Origin: Alphaproteobacteria bacterium
Lineage (GTDB): Bacteria; Pseudomonadota; Alphaproteobacteria; JAEULC01
NCBI GenBank assembly: GCA_020851015.1
Contig: JADZDN010000193.1
Span: 50,092 to 114,091 of the forward strand
DNA: 64,000 nt
Reading direction: 5' to 3'
Shown one piece after another: positions 15,545 through 25,332 of this stretch. A program made the position numbers and the translations under genes. Position 1 is the first letter of the stretch, and every line of letters begins with the position of its first letter. Below the pieces are notes generated by a model, which was not told where the DNA came from, did not search any database, and was given only the letters and a program-made list of their open reading frames with translations.

Positions 15545-18441
15545 TCCAGCCATTCCGGAATCCGTCGGGAGGGTTGGTGCGGCGCGACGAGCCGTTGCGC
15601 TTCACCTTTAATGGCCGGTCCTATCGCGGTTTCGGCGGCGATTCGCTGGCGTCGGCCCTGTTGGCCAACGGCGTGCGCGTCGTCGGACGAAGCTTCAAGT
15701 ACCACCGACCGCGCGGCGTATTCGGTCTCGGTGCCGAGGAGCCCAACGCGCTGGTGCAGCTTGGCGTCGGCGCACGGACCGAACCGAACACCAAGTCGAC
15801 GCTGGTAGAGCTCTACGACGGGCTTGTGGCGTCGAGCCAGAATTGCTGGCCCAGCGTCGACTTCGATCTAGGCGCGGTCGCCGGCGCCTTCTCGCGCCTG
15901 CTGCCGGCGGGCTTCTACTACAAGACATTCAAGTGGCCGCCGGGATGGTGGATCAAGTACGAGCCTTTCATCCGCGGCATGGCGGGAACGGGGCGTTGCA
16001 GCCAGGAGCCCGATCCCGACCGGTACGAGCACTGCCATGCCCATTGCGACGTGCTCGTGGTCGGCGGCGGCCCTGCGGGCCTTGCGGCGGCGCTGGCCGC
16101 TGGCCGCCGCGGCGAACGGGTGATCCTGGCGGACGAGCAAAGCTGCCTGGGCGGCATGTTGATGGCGGGCGGCGATCTGGCTTGGGCCGACCGCGCGATC
16201 GCCGCGCTACAAGCGATGCCCGACGTACGGCTGATACCGCGCGCCGTCGTCTTTGGCTACTACGACCACAACCAGCTTGGCATCGTTGAGCGCGTGGCCG
16301 ATCACCGCCCGCCGCGGCCCGGCGAGGCGCGGCAGCGGCTCTGGCATGTGCATGCCGGGCGCGTCGTTCTGGCCACGGGCGCGCATGAGCGCCCGATTGC
16401 CTTCGGCAACAACGACCTGCCCGGCGTGATGCTGGCGTCGGCCGCGCGGGGCTACGTCAACCGGTTCGCGGTGCGGCCGGGTTCGGCGGCCGTCGTGTTC
16501 ACCAACAACGACTCGGCCTATGACGCGGCGCTGGACCTGGCGCTGAATGGTGTGGCGATCAAGTGCGTCGTCGACGCGCGCGACGCGCCCGGCGCGGCAG
16601 CGGAAAAGGCGGCCGCGTCGGATATCGAAGTGATCGCGGGTTCGGAGGTCGTGGAGGCGAGGGGATCGCGTAGGGTCGCCGGCGCCGTGATTGCCGGCCG
16701 CAAGGGCGGCGCCATGCGCATGATCGGCTGCGACCTGATCTGCGTCTCGGGCGGTTGGAATCCGGCCGTGCACCTGCACGCGCAGGCGCGGGGCAGGCCT
16801 CGGTTCGATGTCCGCATCGGCGCGTTCGTTCCCGGCCCGCCGGTGCAAGCCGAAGTATCGGTTGGAGCGGCGCGCGGCGTGTTCGACCACGCGGGCTGCA
16901 TCGCCGATGGCACGGCAGCGGGCGAAGGCGGCAGGCTCGCCGACAGGCCAGCCGAAGCCGCGCTGGAGCCGATCTGGACCGTGTCCGCGCGCGGGGGCAG
17001 ACGCAAGCGCTTCATCGACCTGCAGAACGATGTGACCGACGCCGATATCGGCCTGGCGATCCGAGAGGGGTATCGCTCGGTCGAGCACGTCAAGCGCTAC
17101 ACCACGCTGGGCATGGGGACCGATCAGGGCAAGACCAGCAACATGCTGGGCTTCGCGCAGATCGCGCACGCCTTGGGCGCCGACATTTCCGCCGTCGGCA
17201 CCACCACGTTCCGTCCCCCGTATGCCCCGGTCACGCTGGGCGCCTTGGCGGGTTCGGAGGGCGGCCGTTTCTTTCTGCCCAATCGTCGCACGGCGATGCA
17301 CGACTGCCACGTGGCGGCGGGCGCCGCGATGCTGCAGTCCGGGCCCTGGCTTCGGCCGCAATCCTATCCCCGCGCCGGCGAAAGCCTGGACGACGCGGCA
17401 CGCCGGGAAGCGCGGGCGGTGCGCGAGTCGGTAGGCATCGTCGATGTCTCGACCTTGGGAAAGGTCGAGATTGCGGGCCGGGACGCGGCCGAGTTCCTGG
17501 AGAGGGTCTACATCAACAGGTGGCGAAATTTGCCGATGGGGCGCTGCCGCTACGGCGTCATGCTGCGCGAAGATGGCGTCGTGTTCGATGACGGAACCAC
17601 GACGCGGATCGGCGAGCGGCGCTATTTCATGACGACGACGACGGCCCAGGCGCCGCTCGTCATGCGGCGGCTTGAATATTACCGCCGCGTCCTTTGGCCG
17701 GATCTCGATCTGCGCATCGTCAACGTGACCGATCAATGGGCGGCGGTGGCCGTCGCCGGGCCGATGAGCCGCCGCCTGTTGGCGCGCGTCGTCGAGGCGC
17801 TGGACGTGGACACGGCGGCGCTGCCCCACATGGGATACGGCGAGGGGCGGTTCGGCGGCCGGACGGCCCGTGTCTTCCGCATCAGCTTTTCGGGCGATCT
17901 CGCCTACGAGATCTATGTCCCGGCCGGTGCGGGACCTGCGCTGTGGAGCGCACTGTGCGAGGCAGGGGTGGCCGATGGCGTCACCCCCTACGGCGTTGAT
18001 GCGCTCAATACGCTGCGCATCGAAAAGGGTCACGTCGCAGGCGCGGAATTGGACGGGCGCGCCACGGCCGCCGACCTGGGACTCGGGCGCATGATCCGCG
18101 CCGACGGCGATTTTATCGGCCGGCGGTCGCTGGGGCGGCCGGGGCTCGGCGATCCGGCGCGCTGGCAGCTGGTGGGACTGGTGCCCGAAGACGGCGCGAC
18201 CGCGCTGCCGCACGGCGCCAAGATCGTGGACGATGAGCCCGACCGCTATCTGGGCGAGCTGACCTCGACGGCATGGAGCCCGATGCTGCGCATGCCGATC
18301 GCCCTGGCGCTGGTCTCCGCGGGCCGGGACCGTCACGGGCAGCGGCTTTACGCAACCTCGCCGTTGGCCGGCCGCATCGTCCCGGTAAGGGTCCGCGATC
18401 CGCATTTCTTCGATCCGGAAGGGAAGCGGCTGCATGGCTGA
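15541..18441 (+). CDS. soxA: Sarcosine oxidase alpha subunit
   Basis: 966 residues. An N-terminal 2Fe-2S-ferredoxin-like fold without a cluster (about 1-100, FTFNGRSYRGFGGDSLASAL) is followed by an FAD/NAD-binding region (DVLVVGGGPAGLAAALAAGRR). A C-terminal GcvT-like folate-binding domain (about 590 to the end, RRTAMHDCHVAAGAAMLQSGPW) follows. The start is the ATG overlapping the soxD stop; the same frame is open further upstream inside soxD but that is not used. The folate domain captures formaldehyde as methylene-THF. It overlaps soxG by eight bases. Confidence 0.95.
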   Translation: MIQPFRNPSGGLVRRDEPLRFTFNGRSYRGFGGDSLASALLANGVRVVGRSFKYHRPRGVFGLGAEEPNALVQLGVGARTEPNTKSTLVELYDGLVASSQNCWPSVDFDLGAVAGAFSRLLPAGFYYKTFKWPPGWWIKYEPFIRGMAGTGRCSQEPDPDRYEHCHAHCDVLVVGGGPAGLAAALAAGRRGERVILADEQSCLGGMLMAGGDLAWADRAIAALQAMPDVRLIPRAVVFGYYDHNQLGIVERVADHRPPRPGEARQRLWHVHAGRVVLATGAHERPIAFGNNDLPGVMLASAARGYVNRFAVRPGSAAVVFTNNDSAYDAALDLALNGVAIKCVVDARDAPGAAAEKAAASDIEVIAGSEVVEARGSRRVAGAVIAGRKGGAMRMIGCDLICVSGGWNPAVHLHAQARGRPRFDVRIGAFVPGPPVQAEVSVGAARGVFDHAGCIADGTAAGEGGRLADRPAEAALEPIWTVSARGGRRKRFIDLQNDVTDADIGLAIREGYRSVEHVKRYTTLGMGTDQGKTSNMLGFAQIAHALGADISAVGTTTFRPPYAPVTLGALAGSEGGRFFLPNRRTAMHDCHVAAGAAMLQSGPWLRPQSYPRAGESLDDAARREARAVRESVGIVDVSTLGKVEIAGRDAAEFLERVYINRWRNLPMGRCRYGVMLREDGVVFDDGTTTRIGERRYFMTTTTAQAPLVMRRLEYYRRVLWPDLDLRIVNVTDQWAAVAVAGPMSRRLLARVVEALDVDTAALPHMGYGEGRFGGRTARVFRISFSGDLAYEIYVPAGAGPALWSALCEAGVADGVTPYGVDALNTLRIEKGHVAGAELDGRATAADLGLGRMIRADGDFIGRRSLGRPGLGDPARWQLVGLVPEDGATALPHGAKIVDDEPDRYLGELTSTAWSPMLRMPIALALVSAGRDRHGQRLYATSPLAGRIVPVRVRDPHFFDPEGKRLHG

Positions 18442-18970
18442 CTCGTTCCGCGCTTCGCCGATCGGAAACGGACGGTCGTCGCTACGTGGCCCCCGGCTCG
18501 CGATCGAAGAACAGGATTGGACGCCGGTTACCTATCTGGAGGGGGCGCCGGCAGGCCGGTCGCTGCCGACGGCGGGAAGATTCGCGCGGTTGGGCAGCGC
18601 GGTGCTGCTGCCTACCGGGCCGGATATCTATCTGCTGATCGGCGCGCATTCCGACGCGGCCGCGATTCCGGAATCGTTCGATCTGGCGGTTGACCAAAGC
18701 GATGCCTGGTCGCAGCTCGCGATAATCGGCCCCGAAGCGGCGGCCGTGCTGGCGAAAGGCAGCGCGCTAGACCTCCACCCGCGGCACTTCCCCACCGGCG
18801 CTTGCGCGGCAGCCGGATTCGCACGGCTGCGCGCGGTCTTGTGGAGATCGGATGCCGAGCGCTTCGATCTCCTGATCGGCCGCAGTCATGCGCGTTCCTT
18901 GTGGGAATGGCTGGCTGACGCGACGCTGGAGTATGGCTGCGCTGGCAGCGCGGATGACGGCCGGCAATAG
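18434..18970 (+). CDS. soxG: Sarcosine oxidase gamma subunit
   Basis: 178 residues, typical SoxG length. It has the family LAIIGPEAAAVLAKGSALDLHP core and the C-terminal RSHARSLWEWLADATLEYG element. SoxG is a YgfZ/GcvT-related structural subunit completing the SoxBDAG heterotetramer. It starts inside the end of soxA and ends the plus-strand operon. The following 53 bases to the convergent hyuB stop show no clear terminator. Confidence 0.92.
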   Translation: MADSFRASPIGNGRSSLRGPRLAIEEQDWTPVTYLEGAPAGRSLPTAGRFARLGSAVLLPTGPDIYLLIGAHSDAAAIPESFDLAVDQSDAWSQLAIIGPEAAAVLAKGSALDLHPRHFPTGACAAAGFARLRAVLWRSDAERFDLLIGRSHARSLWEWLADATLEYGCAGSADDGRQ

Positions 18971-19023
18971 TCTCAACGAATGCAGAAGCGGATCAAGAGG
19001 ATTTTGCGGGGACAGCTACCGCA

Positions 19024-20772
19024 TCAATCTTCGCCAACTTTCCGACGGTCGCTTCGCAGCTGCGCTCTTTTGACCTCGGTAGCTCGCTGATCCAGGGAAT
19101 GAGACTTGGGATCGCAAACGACGCCATAGACTTCGCGCGCAGCTTTGTACGTGACCTTTTCGTCGACCACATCCCTCAGCACGTCCTGCGGATCGCGATC
19201 CAGCGGCGAGCCGTAGCCGCCGCCTCCCGCAGTCTCTAGAATCATCGTGTCGCCTGCGGTAATGGTCAGGTTTGTTGCCTTCGATGGCAGGACCTCGAGG
19301 CGGCCATCGCGGCGCTTCAGCGCATGCCGCGCTGGCCGCCCGTCTTCCCCGGCCAATGTGCTCGCCGCGCCGAACTTGGTTGCATCGGATCGGTTCGTGA
19401 AAAAGCCGGAGCCCTGCAGATATTTTATTTCCTTGCGTAGACCCAAGCCCCCGCGCTGCTTGCCGGCACCGCCGCTGTCCGGAATGAACTCGTAGGTCTG
19501 CACCAGCAGGGGGTAGGCCATTTCGATCGCTTCGACTGGATTGTCATAGCAGTTGGCCATCAGGCCGAACGTGGCGTCGAGGCCGTCGCCGCGCGAGGTG
19601 CCGCCCCAGCCACCACCGTGGTATTCAAACAATACGAATGTAGAGCCGGAATCTGCTCTCCTGCCGGACGTCGAGAACGAGGTAAGATGGCCATGCCCGT
19701 TCGCCACCGCCTCGTCGCCGCGGGCACCATTGAATGCCTGTACGATCGTCGTGGCAATCCGTTCAAGCGTGTGGAACCGGCCGCTTAAGGGCGCGGGCTT
19801 AATTGGGCTTACGACGGAGCCCTCCGGCAGCACGATCTTGACCGGCCTATAGCAGCCCTCGTTCTGAAGAATCGCCGGATCGACCATGTAGCGCACGGCG
19901 CAATAGCAGGCCGCTTGGACCGAGGACAAGGAGCAATTGAATGGGCCTTTGAGCTGCGGACTGGTGCCGGCAAAATCGATCTCGACCGTCCCATCTTTAA
20001 GCGTCACCGCGACGTCGATCCGGACCATTTCCTCGCTGAGCCCATCGCCGTCCATGAAGCCGACCGCTTTGTAAGTGCCGTTCGGGTACCGCGCGAGATC
20101 GCGCCGCATCATGGCTTCGGAATGGTCAAGCAGGTTGGCGACGACGCTGGCCAGCCGGTCGGCGCCATACTTCTCGCATAGTTCGACGTAACGGCGCTCG
20201 CCTACCGACGTCGCTGCGATCTCCGCGCGGATGTCACCAAGTGTTTCCTGGGGTACGCGGATGTTCGCCTCGATCATTTGGAGCACTTCTTCCACCAACT
20301 CGCCCCTGCGGTAGAGCTTCATCGGCGGAATTATCAACCCCTCCTCAAACACGTCCCGGGCATCGGTTGCGACGCTGCCGGGCGAGCGCCCGCCAACGTC
20401 GATCTGATGACCCAGCGCGCCTGCCAATGCGACCTGCCGACCATCGAAGAAAATTCCACGGAAAATCATGATATCGGGATGATGCGTGCCGCCGCGGTAG
20501 GGGTGATTTAGGATAACGATGTCGCCCGGGTCCATCGTGAAGGACTGCGCGACAAAGCGGGCGGCGTAGGACAAGGTGCCCTGATGGGACGGAACATGAT
20601 CGGCCTGGGCGATAAGCTGGCCGGTCGGATCGAAGAGGGCGGTGGTGCAGTCCATCTGCTCGCGCAGCACCACGGAATAGGCCGTGCGCATCAGCGTCGT
20701 GCCCATCTCGCGGACCGTCGACACCAGGTAGTTGCCGACAACTTCGAGCGTGACGGGATCAAATGCTGTCAT
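19024..20772 (-). CDS. hyuB: Hydantoinase B/oxoprolinase-family subunit
   Basis: 582 residues. It begins MTAFDPVTLEVVGNYLVSTV, the family opening, and contains YRGGTHHPDIMIF, AGALGHQIDVGGRSPGS and the C-terminal ETAGGGGYGSPLDRDPQDVLRDV signature. With HyuA it forms an ATP-dependent cyclic-amide hydrolase (5-oxoproline, N-methylhydantoin) or an acetone-carboxylase-like enzyme. ATG 20772 is preferred because GAGGAAC lies just upstream; it is seven bases after the hyuA stop. Its position beside soxBDAG makes an N-methylhydantoin to sarcosine route worth considering. Confidence 0.92.
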   Translation of the reverse strand: MTAFDPVTLEVVGNYLVSTVREMGTTLMRTAYSVVLREQMDCTTALFDPTGQLIAQADHVPSHQGTLSYAARFVAQSFTMDPGDIVILNHPYRGGTHHPDIMIFRGIFFDGRQVALAGALGHQIDVGGRSPGSVATDARDVFEEGLIIPPMKLYRRGELVEEVLQMIEANIRVPQETLGDIRAEIAATSVGERRYVELCEKYGADRLASVVANLLDHSEAMMRRDLARYPNGTYKAVGFMDGDGLSEEMVRIDVAVTLKDGTVEIDFAGTSPQLKGPFNCSLSSVQAACYCAVRYMVDPAILQNEGCYRPVKIVLPEGSVVSPIKPAPLSGRFHTLERIATTIVQAFNGARGDEAVANGHGHLTSFSTSGRRADSGSTFVLFEYHGGGWGGTSRGDGLDATFGLMANCYDNPVEAIEMAYPLLVQTYEFIPDSGGAGKQRGGLGLRKEIKYLQGSGFFTNRSDATKFGAASTLAGEDGRPARHALKRRDGRLEVLPSKATNLTITAGDTMILETAGGGGYGSPLDRDPQDVLRDVVDEKVTYKAAREVYGVVCDPKSHSLDQRATEVKRAQLRSDRRKVGED

Positions 20773-20779
20773 ATGTTCC

Positions 20780-22852
20780 TCACGCCACCCGCTGCCGCGA
20801 TTCCAGCGGCGCCAACGTGATGAAAGCGTTGCCAACGCTGTCAACGCTGAGGCTGTGGTCCGCCCGAAGCACGTACGAGGAACCGCGATCTTCTACAATC
20901 GCGGGACCTGTAACGATATCGCCGGCAGACAGGGCGGATCGTTCGAAAACGGGACACTCGATCCAGCCGGCCGTGCGGTTGAGCAGGATTCGGCGTCGCG
21001 CTCGCGGCTTGAGGGCGGCGCTGGTGCGCGGCGGCAGCGGCGCGAGAACTGCCTTTTCGACTATACTGACGGCGCCAACGCGATAGCTAACGATCTCCAC
21101 CGGCTCACGCCGCGAGCATTGCCCGTAAAGTCGTTCGTGCTCGGCGTGGAATGCGCGTGTCAGCGCCGAGGGCTCGAACGCGGCGGCGTCGGCGTCTCGA
21201 AGCGTGAGGTTGATCTCGTAAGCCTGACCGACGTACCGCATGTCGCAAGTCAAGATGAATTCCAGTCGATCGATCGGCTGGCCGTCTTGGGCAAGCTGCG
21301 CCACACCCTGGTCCTTCAGCGCATGGAACGCCGCCGCGATCGCCTGCGCGCTCAGCTTGTCGAGCCTGGTTATGCGAGTAAGAACCACGTCGCGACGAAC
21401 ATCCGTCATCAGCATGCCGAGCGCAGACAGGACGCTGGGATGACGCGGTAGAAGGATGGTCCCCATGCCGGTCTCCTCCGCCACCAAGCCGGCATAGATG
21501 CCGCCGGCACCGCCGAACGGCAGAAGCGCGAACTCGCGCGGGTCCTTGCCCGCCTGGACCGACACCTTGCGAATGCCGGCGACGATCGTCGCGACCTGGA
21601 CGTCGATGATTGCGAGTGCGGCGGCATCGGCGTCAAGCCCGAGCGGTATTGCCACTTTCTCCCGAATGGCGTCGCGTGCCGCGTCGCGGTCGAGCTTGAT
21701 TTCGCCACCGACGAAATACTCCGGATCTATGTAGCCAAGGAGCACGGCGGCATCCGTGGCCGTCGGCTCAACTCCACCTTGGCCATAGCAGGCGGGTCCA
21801 GGATTCGCGCCAGCGCTTTGCGGCCCAACCTTCAGCATGCCGAGGACAGGGCGCGCGATACTGCCGCCGCCCGCGCCGATCGTATGGACGCCGACCTGCG
21901 GAACCTTGACCGGATAGCCGGCGATTTCGCCATCTGCACGCAGCCGCACCTCACCGTTCTTGACCAGCGCGATATCGGTGCTGGTGCCGCCAACGTCAAA
22001 TCCAAGGATATTCTTGATCCCGGAGTACCCCGCGACGGCGGCCGCCCCGACCACGCCTCCCGCCGGGCCGGACAGCAGGGTGCGGACCGCATCCGAGTGC
22101 GCGCGGCTGAGTGACATCAGACCACCGTTCGACTGGATGATCCCGAAGGCACCTTTGAATCCTTCCGCCTTAAGGACATCGCCGAGACGTTTTGCGAGAA
22201 CCGCGATCTTGGGCGCGGTATAGGCATTCATGACTGCCGTGGCGGTACGCTCGTATTCGCGGAATTCCGGCGTGATATCGGACGACAACGTCACGTGAAG
22301 CCGGGGCAGGGCCGCCTTGACGGCATCGCCGAGTGCGCGTTCGTGCTCGGGCTTGAGAAAAGAGAACAGCAGACAAATGGCTACCGACTCGACGTCCAGG
22401 GCGCCCACCTCCGCGACACAGCGTGCGATTTCATCTTCGGTCAGGGGCACCAAAACCTCGCCGGATGCAAGCAGCCGCTCGTCTACTTCCAAACGGTGCC
22501 GACGGCGGGCCAATGGCGCCGGTTTCTCCAGATAGAGGTCGAATAGTCGCCGACGCCATTGTCGCTGAATCTCGAGCACGTCGCGCATGCCCTTGGTGGT
22601 CAGCAGCGCCACACTGGCACCTTTTCGCTCGAGCACGGCATTTGTCGCCACGGTGGTGCCGAAAATCAGCCGTGCGACAGCGGACGGCAATACATTGAAC
22701 TCAGCGCGCAGCCGCTGAAGGCCCGCCTGCACGGCGGCCGCCGGATCGCTTGGGTTCGAACGCACCTTGAATGTTGTAAGATGGTGCGTGGATGTGTCGA
22801 ATAGGACGAAATCGGTGAAGGTGCCGCCCGTATCCACCCCCAGATAGTACAT
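20780..22852 (-). CDS. hyuA: Hydantoinase A/oxoprolinase-family ATP-binding subunit
   Basis: 690 residues. The N-terminal actin/HSP70-like phosphate motif GVDTGGTFTDFVLFD, an ILGFDVGGTSTDIALV second motif, VHTIGAGGGSIA and the LPFGGAGGIYAG region are all typical of HyuA. It activates the cyclic amide with ATP while HyuB completes the hydrolysis. ATG 22852 is preferred over the upstream in-frame TTG because AGAGGG precedes it. It is 169 bases downstream of the nucleoside hydrolase, on the same strand; the gap shows no LacI-like site, so co-transcription is possible but unproven. Confidence 0.93.
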   Translation of the reverse strand: MYYLGVDTGGTFTDFVLFDTSTHHLTTFKVRSNPSDPAAAVQAGLQRLRAEFNVLPSAVARLIFGTTVATNAVLERKGASVALLTTKGMRDVLEIQRQWRRRLFDLYLEKPAPLARRRHRLEVDERLLASGEVLVPLTEDEIARCVAEVGALDVESVAICLLFSFLKPEHERALGDAVKAALPRLHVTLSSDITPEFREYERTATAVMNAYTAPKIAVLAKRLGDVLKAEGFKGAFGIIQSNGGLMSLSRAHSDAVRTLLSGPAGGVVGAAAVAGYSGIKNILGFDVGGTSTDIALVKNGEVRLRADGEIAGYPVKVPQVGVHTIGAGGGSIARPVLGMLKVGPQSAGANPGPACYGQGGVEPTATDAAVLLGYIDPEYFVGGEIKLDRDAARDAIREKVAIPLGLDADAAALAIIDVQVATIVAGIRKVSVQAGKDPREFALLPFGGAGGIYAGLVAEETGMGTILLPRHPSVLSALGMLMTDVRRDVVLTRITRLDKLSAQAIAAAFHALKDQGVAQLAQDGQPIDRLEFILTCDMRYVGQAYEINLTLRDADAAAFEPSALTRAFHAEHERLYGQCSRREPVEIVSYRVGAVSIVEKAVLAPLPPRTSAALKPRARRRILLNRTAGWIECPVFERSALSAGDIVTGPAIVEDRGSSYVLRADHSLSVDSVGNAFITLAPLESRQRVA

Positions 22853-23021
22853 CGCACCCTCTGCCAAGCCATGAATAGGAAAGATCTTCGGCCAAATGCG
22901 TCCCCGCAGGCAAGTGCATCATTGATGTTGCAGCCGCCGACGCTGGGCGCGTCCTGTCGAAAGCAAACCGCAAGTCATTCCTGCCGTGCGGCCTTCCGCA
23001 TGCGCCGCAGCATTGGCGGCA

Positions 23022-24014
23022 TCAGGAGGCCGATCGCGTTCGTGCAATCTCATCCAACCGGATCAGGCGCTGATACATCAGCGACAATACACGATCGGGA
23101 TCCGCGTCGTGCACCCAAAGGGCGTTTCGCGGGCGTTGCGTCACGCCCCAAAAATCGACCACGGTCATGCCCATCGTAAGCTCGGACTGCACCTCGATCT
23201 CGATATTTGCCTCGCGGGAAACGAACAGGCCAGGATCGATCAGCCAGGCCATCACGCACGGATCGTTGGTCGGGGCGCCATCGGTCGTGAAACCGAATTT
23301 CTTGACGCGAACGGCGTCGTAGTGCGTGATCAGGTCCGCCATCGCGGTCGCAATCCTGCCGCCGGTCTGTTTGAGCGTGCTCAGCCACGACTTTCCGCAC
23401 AAGACGCGGCTGCACGCGTCGAGGCTTACCGCTACCACCGGCCGCCCGCAGCCAAGCACGACCGATGCGGCGTGCGGGTCGAAAAATACATTGAATGTAG
23501 CCGCCGGCGTGACGTTTCCCCCCGTTCGCCGTGCGCCGCCCATGAAGACGATCTGGCGTATCTTGCCGGCAATCCGCGGCTCCCGGATGAGCGCCATGGC
23601 AAGGTTCGTCATCGGCGCGATGCATACCATCGTTATCGACTCGTCGGGCGATCCCAATAGCGTCTGGATCATGTAATCCACGGCGTGCAGGGATTCCGGT
23701 CGCGTACTCGAAACGAAGCTGGGAAACCCGTCAATGCCCGTGACGCCGTGCACATCGGCGTGCTTGTTTGGGCGCACGATCGGGCGATCGCATCCGGCGT
23801 ACACGGGGATCGCGCTCTTGCCGGCGAACTCGCATAGCATCAGCGCGTTCTTCTGTGTCAGCGTAGCCGGCACATTTCCGGCAGCGGTCGTGATACCGAG
23901 AATCTCGATTTCCTCCGGAGACGCGAAGGCGAGCATCAGGGCGACGGCGTCGTCGTGGCCGGGGTCGCAATCGATGATCACGCGATGCGGCAGAGTCATG
24001 GCAGGTCTGTTCAT
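23022..24014 (-). CDS. Inosine/uridine-preferring nucleoside hydrolase-family protein
   Basis: 330 residues. The family signature DCDPGHDDA (Asp15-Asp22) binds Ca2+, followed by GITTAAGNVPATLTQKNAL. A GGARRTGGNVTPAATFNVFFDPHAA segment is also typical of IunH-type N-ribohydrolases. Family reaction: hydrolysis of the N-glycosidic bond of a ribonucleoside to base plus ribose. ATG 24014 or ATG 23999 are both possible. It lies 46 bases after a LacI gene on the same strand and faces an importer operon that encodes a second N-ribosyl-type hydrolase. I infer a role in breaking down a ribosylated compound. Confidence 0.88.
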   Translation of the reverse strand: MNRPAMTLPHRVIIDCDPGHDDAVALMLAFASPEEIEILGITTAAGNVPATLTQKNALMLCEFAGKSAIPVYAGCDRPIVRPNKHADVHGVTGIDGFPSFVSSTRPESLHAVDYMIQTLLGSPDESITMVCIAPMTNLAMALIREPRIAGKIRQIVFMGGARRTGGNVTPAATFNVFFDPHAASVVLGCGRPVVAVSLDACSRVLCGKSWLSTLKQTGGRIATAMADLITHYDAVRVKKFGFTTDGAPTNDPCVMAWLIDPGLFVSREANIEIEVQSELTMGMTVVDFWGVTQRPRNALWVHDADPDRVLSLMYQRLIRLDEIARTRSAS

Positions 24015-24060
24015 GGCGGTTCGATCAACTCCCCTCGTACGCACAAACGCGCCGGGACCG

Positions 24061-25116
24061 CTACGCCCGCGGCGGGCCGCTGCTCTCTCTGACGACGACA
24101 TCGACCGCCACCTCGATCGTCTGCGGGCCTGTTCGCCCGGCGAGGGTCGCAAGCAGGTACTCGGCTGCTCTGCGGCCGATCTCGTCGGCCGGAACGCGGA
24201 CGGTCGTCAGTGCGGGCACAATTTGGCTCGCGAACTCCAGGTCGTCGAATCCGACCACGGAAAGCTGTCGCGGCACGGCGATCCGGCGGCGGGCGCATTC
24301 GATGAGGGCGCCGAAGGCGAGCTGATCGTTGCCGCAGATGATCGCGGTAGGAGCCTGCGGCGCCTCGAGCAACGCCCTCAAGGCGAGCTGGCCTTCGGCG
24401 ATCCGGTAGGGACGCTCGATCAACATCGCGCGCGGCACGGCCAATCCTCGCTCGCGCAATGCATGGCGAACCCCCTCCAGCCGCGCCGCGGCGCGATCAT
24501 TGTTGTAGGTCAGTCCGGCAATGACGCCGATCTGGCGATGGCCCAGGTCCAGCAAGTGGTTCGCGAGACGGCGCGCGGCTTCCGCATTGTCGAAACCCAC
24601 GGACGGAATATTCTTACGGGCAAGAGTCCAGGTCACGACGAATGGGATGCCGCGCGCGGACAGGAAGTCCTCGACCATGCGATCGCGCTGCGCCCCAACG
24701 AGTATCACGCCATCGATGCCATGCGAGACCAGGGACTGGACCTGGGCCCATTCGCGCTCCGGACTGTACTCGGACGTCGCCAGCACGGCCCTGTAGCTGG
24801 TGTCGTTCAGATATCGCTGCGCCCCTTCCGCCGTGATGGCGAAGTTCGCATTCTCCAGAGTCGGAATGATGATGCCGATGGCGCGCGTCCGATCGGACGC
24901 CAGCGCTCGCGCAGCACCATTCGGCACGTAGCCCAGTTTCTCGACCGTCTGCTCGATGCGCTTGCGTATCTTTTCGCTTACCGGCCCGCTCCGATTGAGC
25001 GCGCGCGAGACGGTTGCGCCAGATACGCCGACCGCGGCCGCCACGTCTTCCACGCGGACGCGGTCAAGCGGTCGCCTGCCGCCACGAAACCTTCCATTCT
25101 TTGGCACGAGTTTCAT
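24061..25116 (-). CDS. LacI-family regulator of the ribosyl-hydrolase/transport island
   Basis: 351 residues. The helix-turn-helix is RVEDVAAAVGVSGATVSRAL (about 20-39) with KLGYVPNGAARALAS as hinge, followed by a complete effector domain (GIIIPTLENANFA, TAIICGNDQLAFGALI, LSVVGFDDLEFA). It is divergent from the importer operon at 25409. Two copies of a TGTAAGCGCTTACA-like palindrome in the 292-base gap are strong candidate operators. It is co-oriented with the nucleoside hydrolase and probably autoregulated. The inducer may be a nucleoside or free pentose. Confidence 0.93.
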   Translation of the reverse strand: MKLVPKNGRFRGGRRPLDRVRVEDVAAAVGVSGATVSRALNRSGPVSEKIRKRIEQTVEKLGYVPNGAARALASDRTRAIGIIIPTLENANFAITAEGAQRYLNDTSYRAVLATSEYSPEREWAQVQSLVSHGIDGVILVGAQRDRMVEDFLSARGIPFVVTWTLARKNIPSVGFDNAEAARRLANHLLDLGHRQIGVIAGLTYNNDRAAARLEGVRHALRERGLAVPRAMLIERPYRIAEGQLALRALLEAPQAPTAIICGNDQLAFGALIECARRRIAVPRQLSVVGFDDLEFASQIVPALTTVRVPADEIGRRAAEYLLATLAGRTGPQTIEVAVDVVVRESSGPPRA

Positions 25117-25232
25117 CTTTGACCACGCGGACGCGGTCTAGCCAATGAAGGAGGCATGGCATTTCGGCATGCTGCGATGCATTCTTGGCCAGCGCATTCT
25201 AGGAACTCCCCATCGCTATCCAATGTCCGAGG

Positions 25233-25246
25233 TGGTAGCGCTTACA
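25233..25246. promoter_or_regulatory. LacI operator copy 1
   Basis: TGGTAGCGCTTACA matches the perfect palindrome TGTAAGCGCTTACA at 12 of 14 positions. It lies in the divergent gap between the LacI gene and the importer operon. A second copy with the same score is 126 bases away, a spacing compatible with looping. Confidence 0.7.
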
Positions 25247-25332
25247 CTCCCCGTCGTCCAGGAAAAGCTTTTGGCGTGCGCAAATTCCACTGCCGCAACA
25301 GCCGGCGATCCGGGCCGGCCAATAAGACCCTA

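Noticed and set aside
16207..18435. A 742-codon open frame on the minus strand opposite soxA
   Set aside because: High-GC third positions produce long antisense frames; its translation is low complexity (Arg, Ala, His rich) with no motifs, while soxA is unmistakable.
22853..23021. Possible LacI operator or small gene in the gap between the nucleoside hydrolase and hyuA
   Set aside because: No TGTAAGCGCTTACA-like site and no convincing small frame with a ribosome binding site were found.
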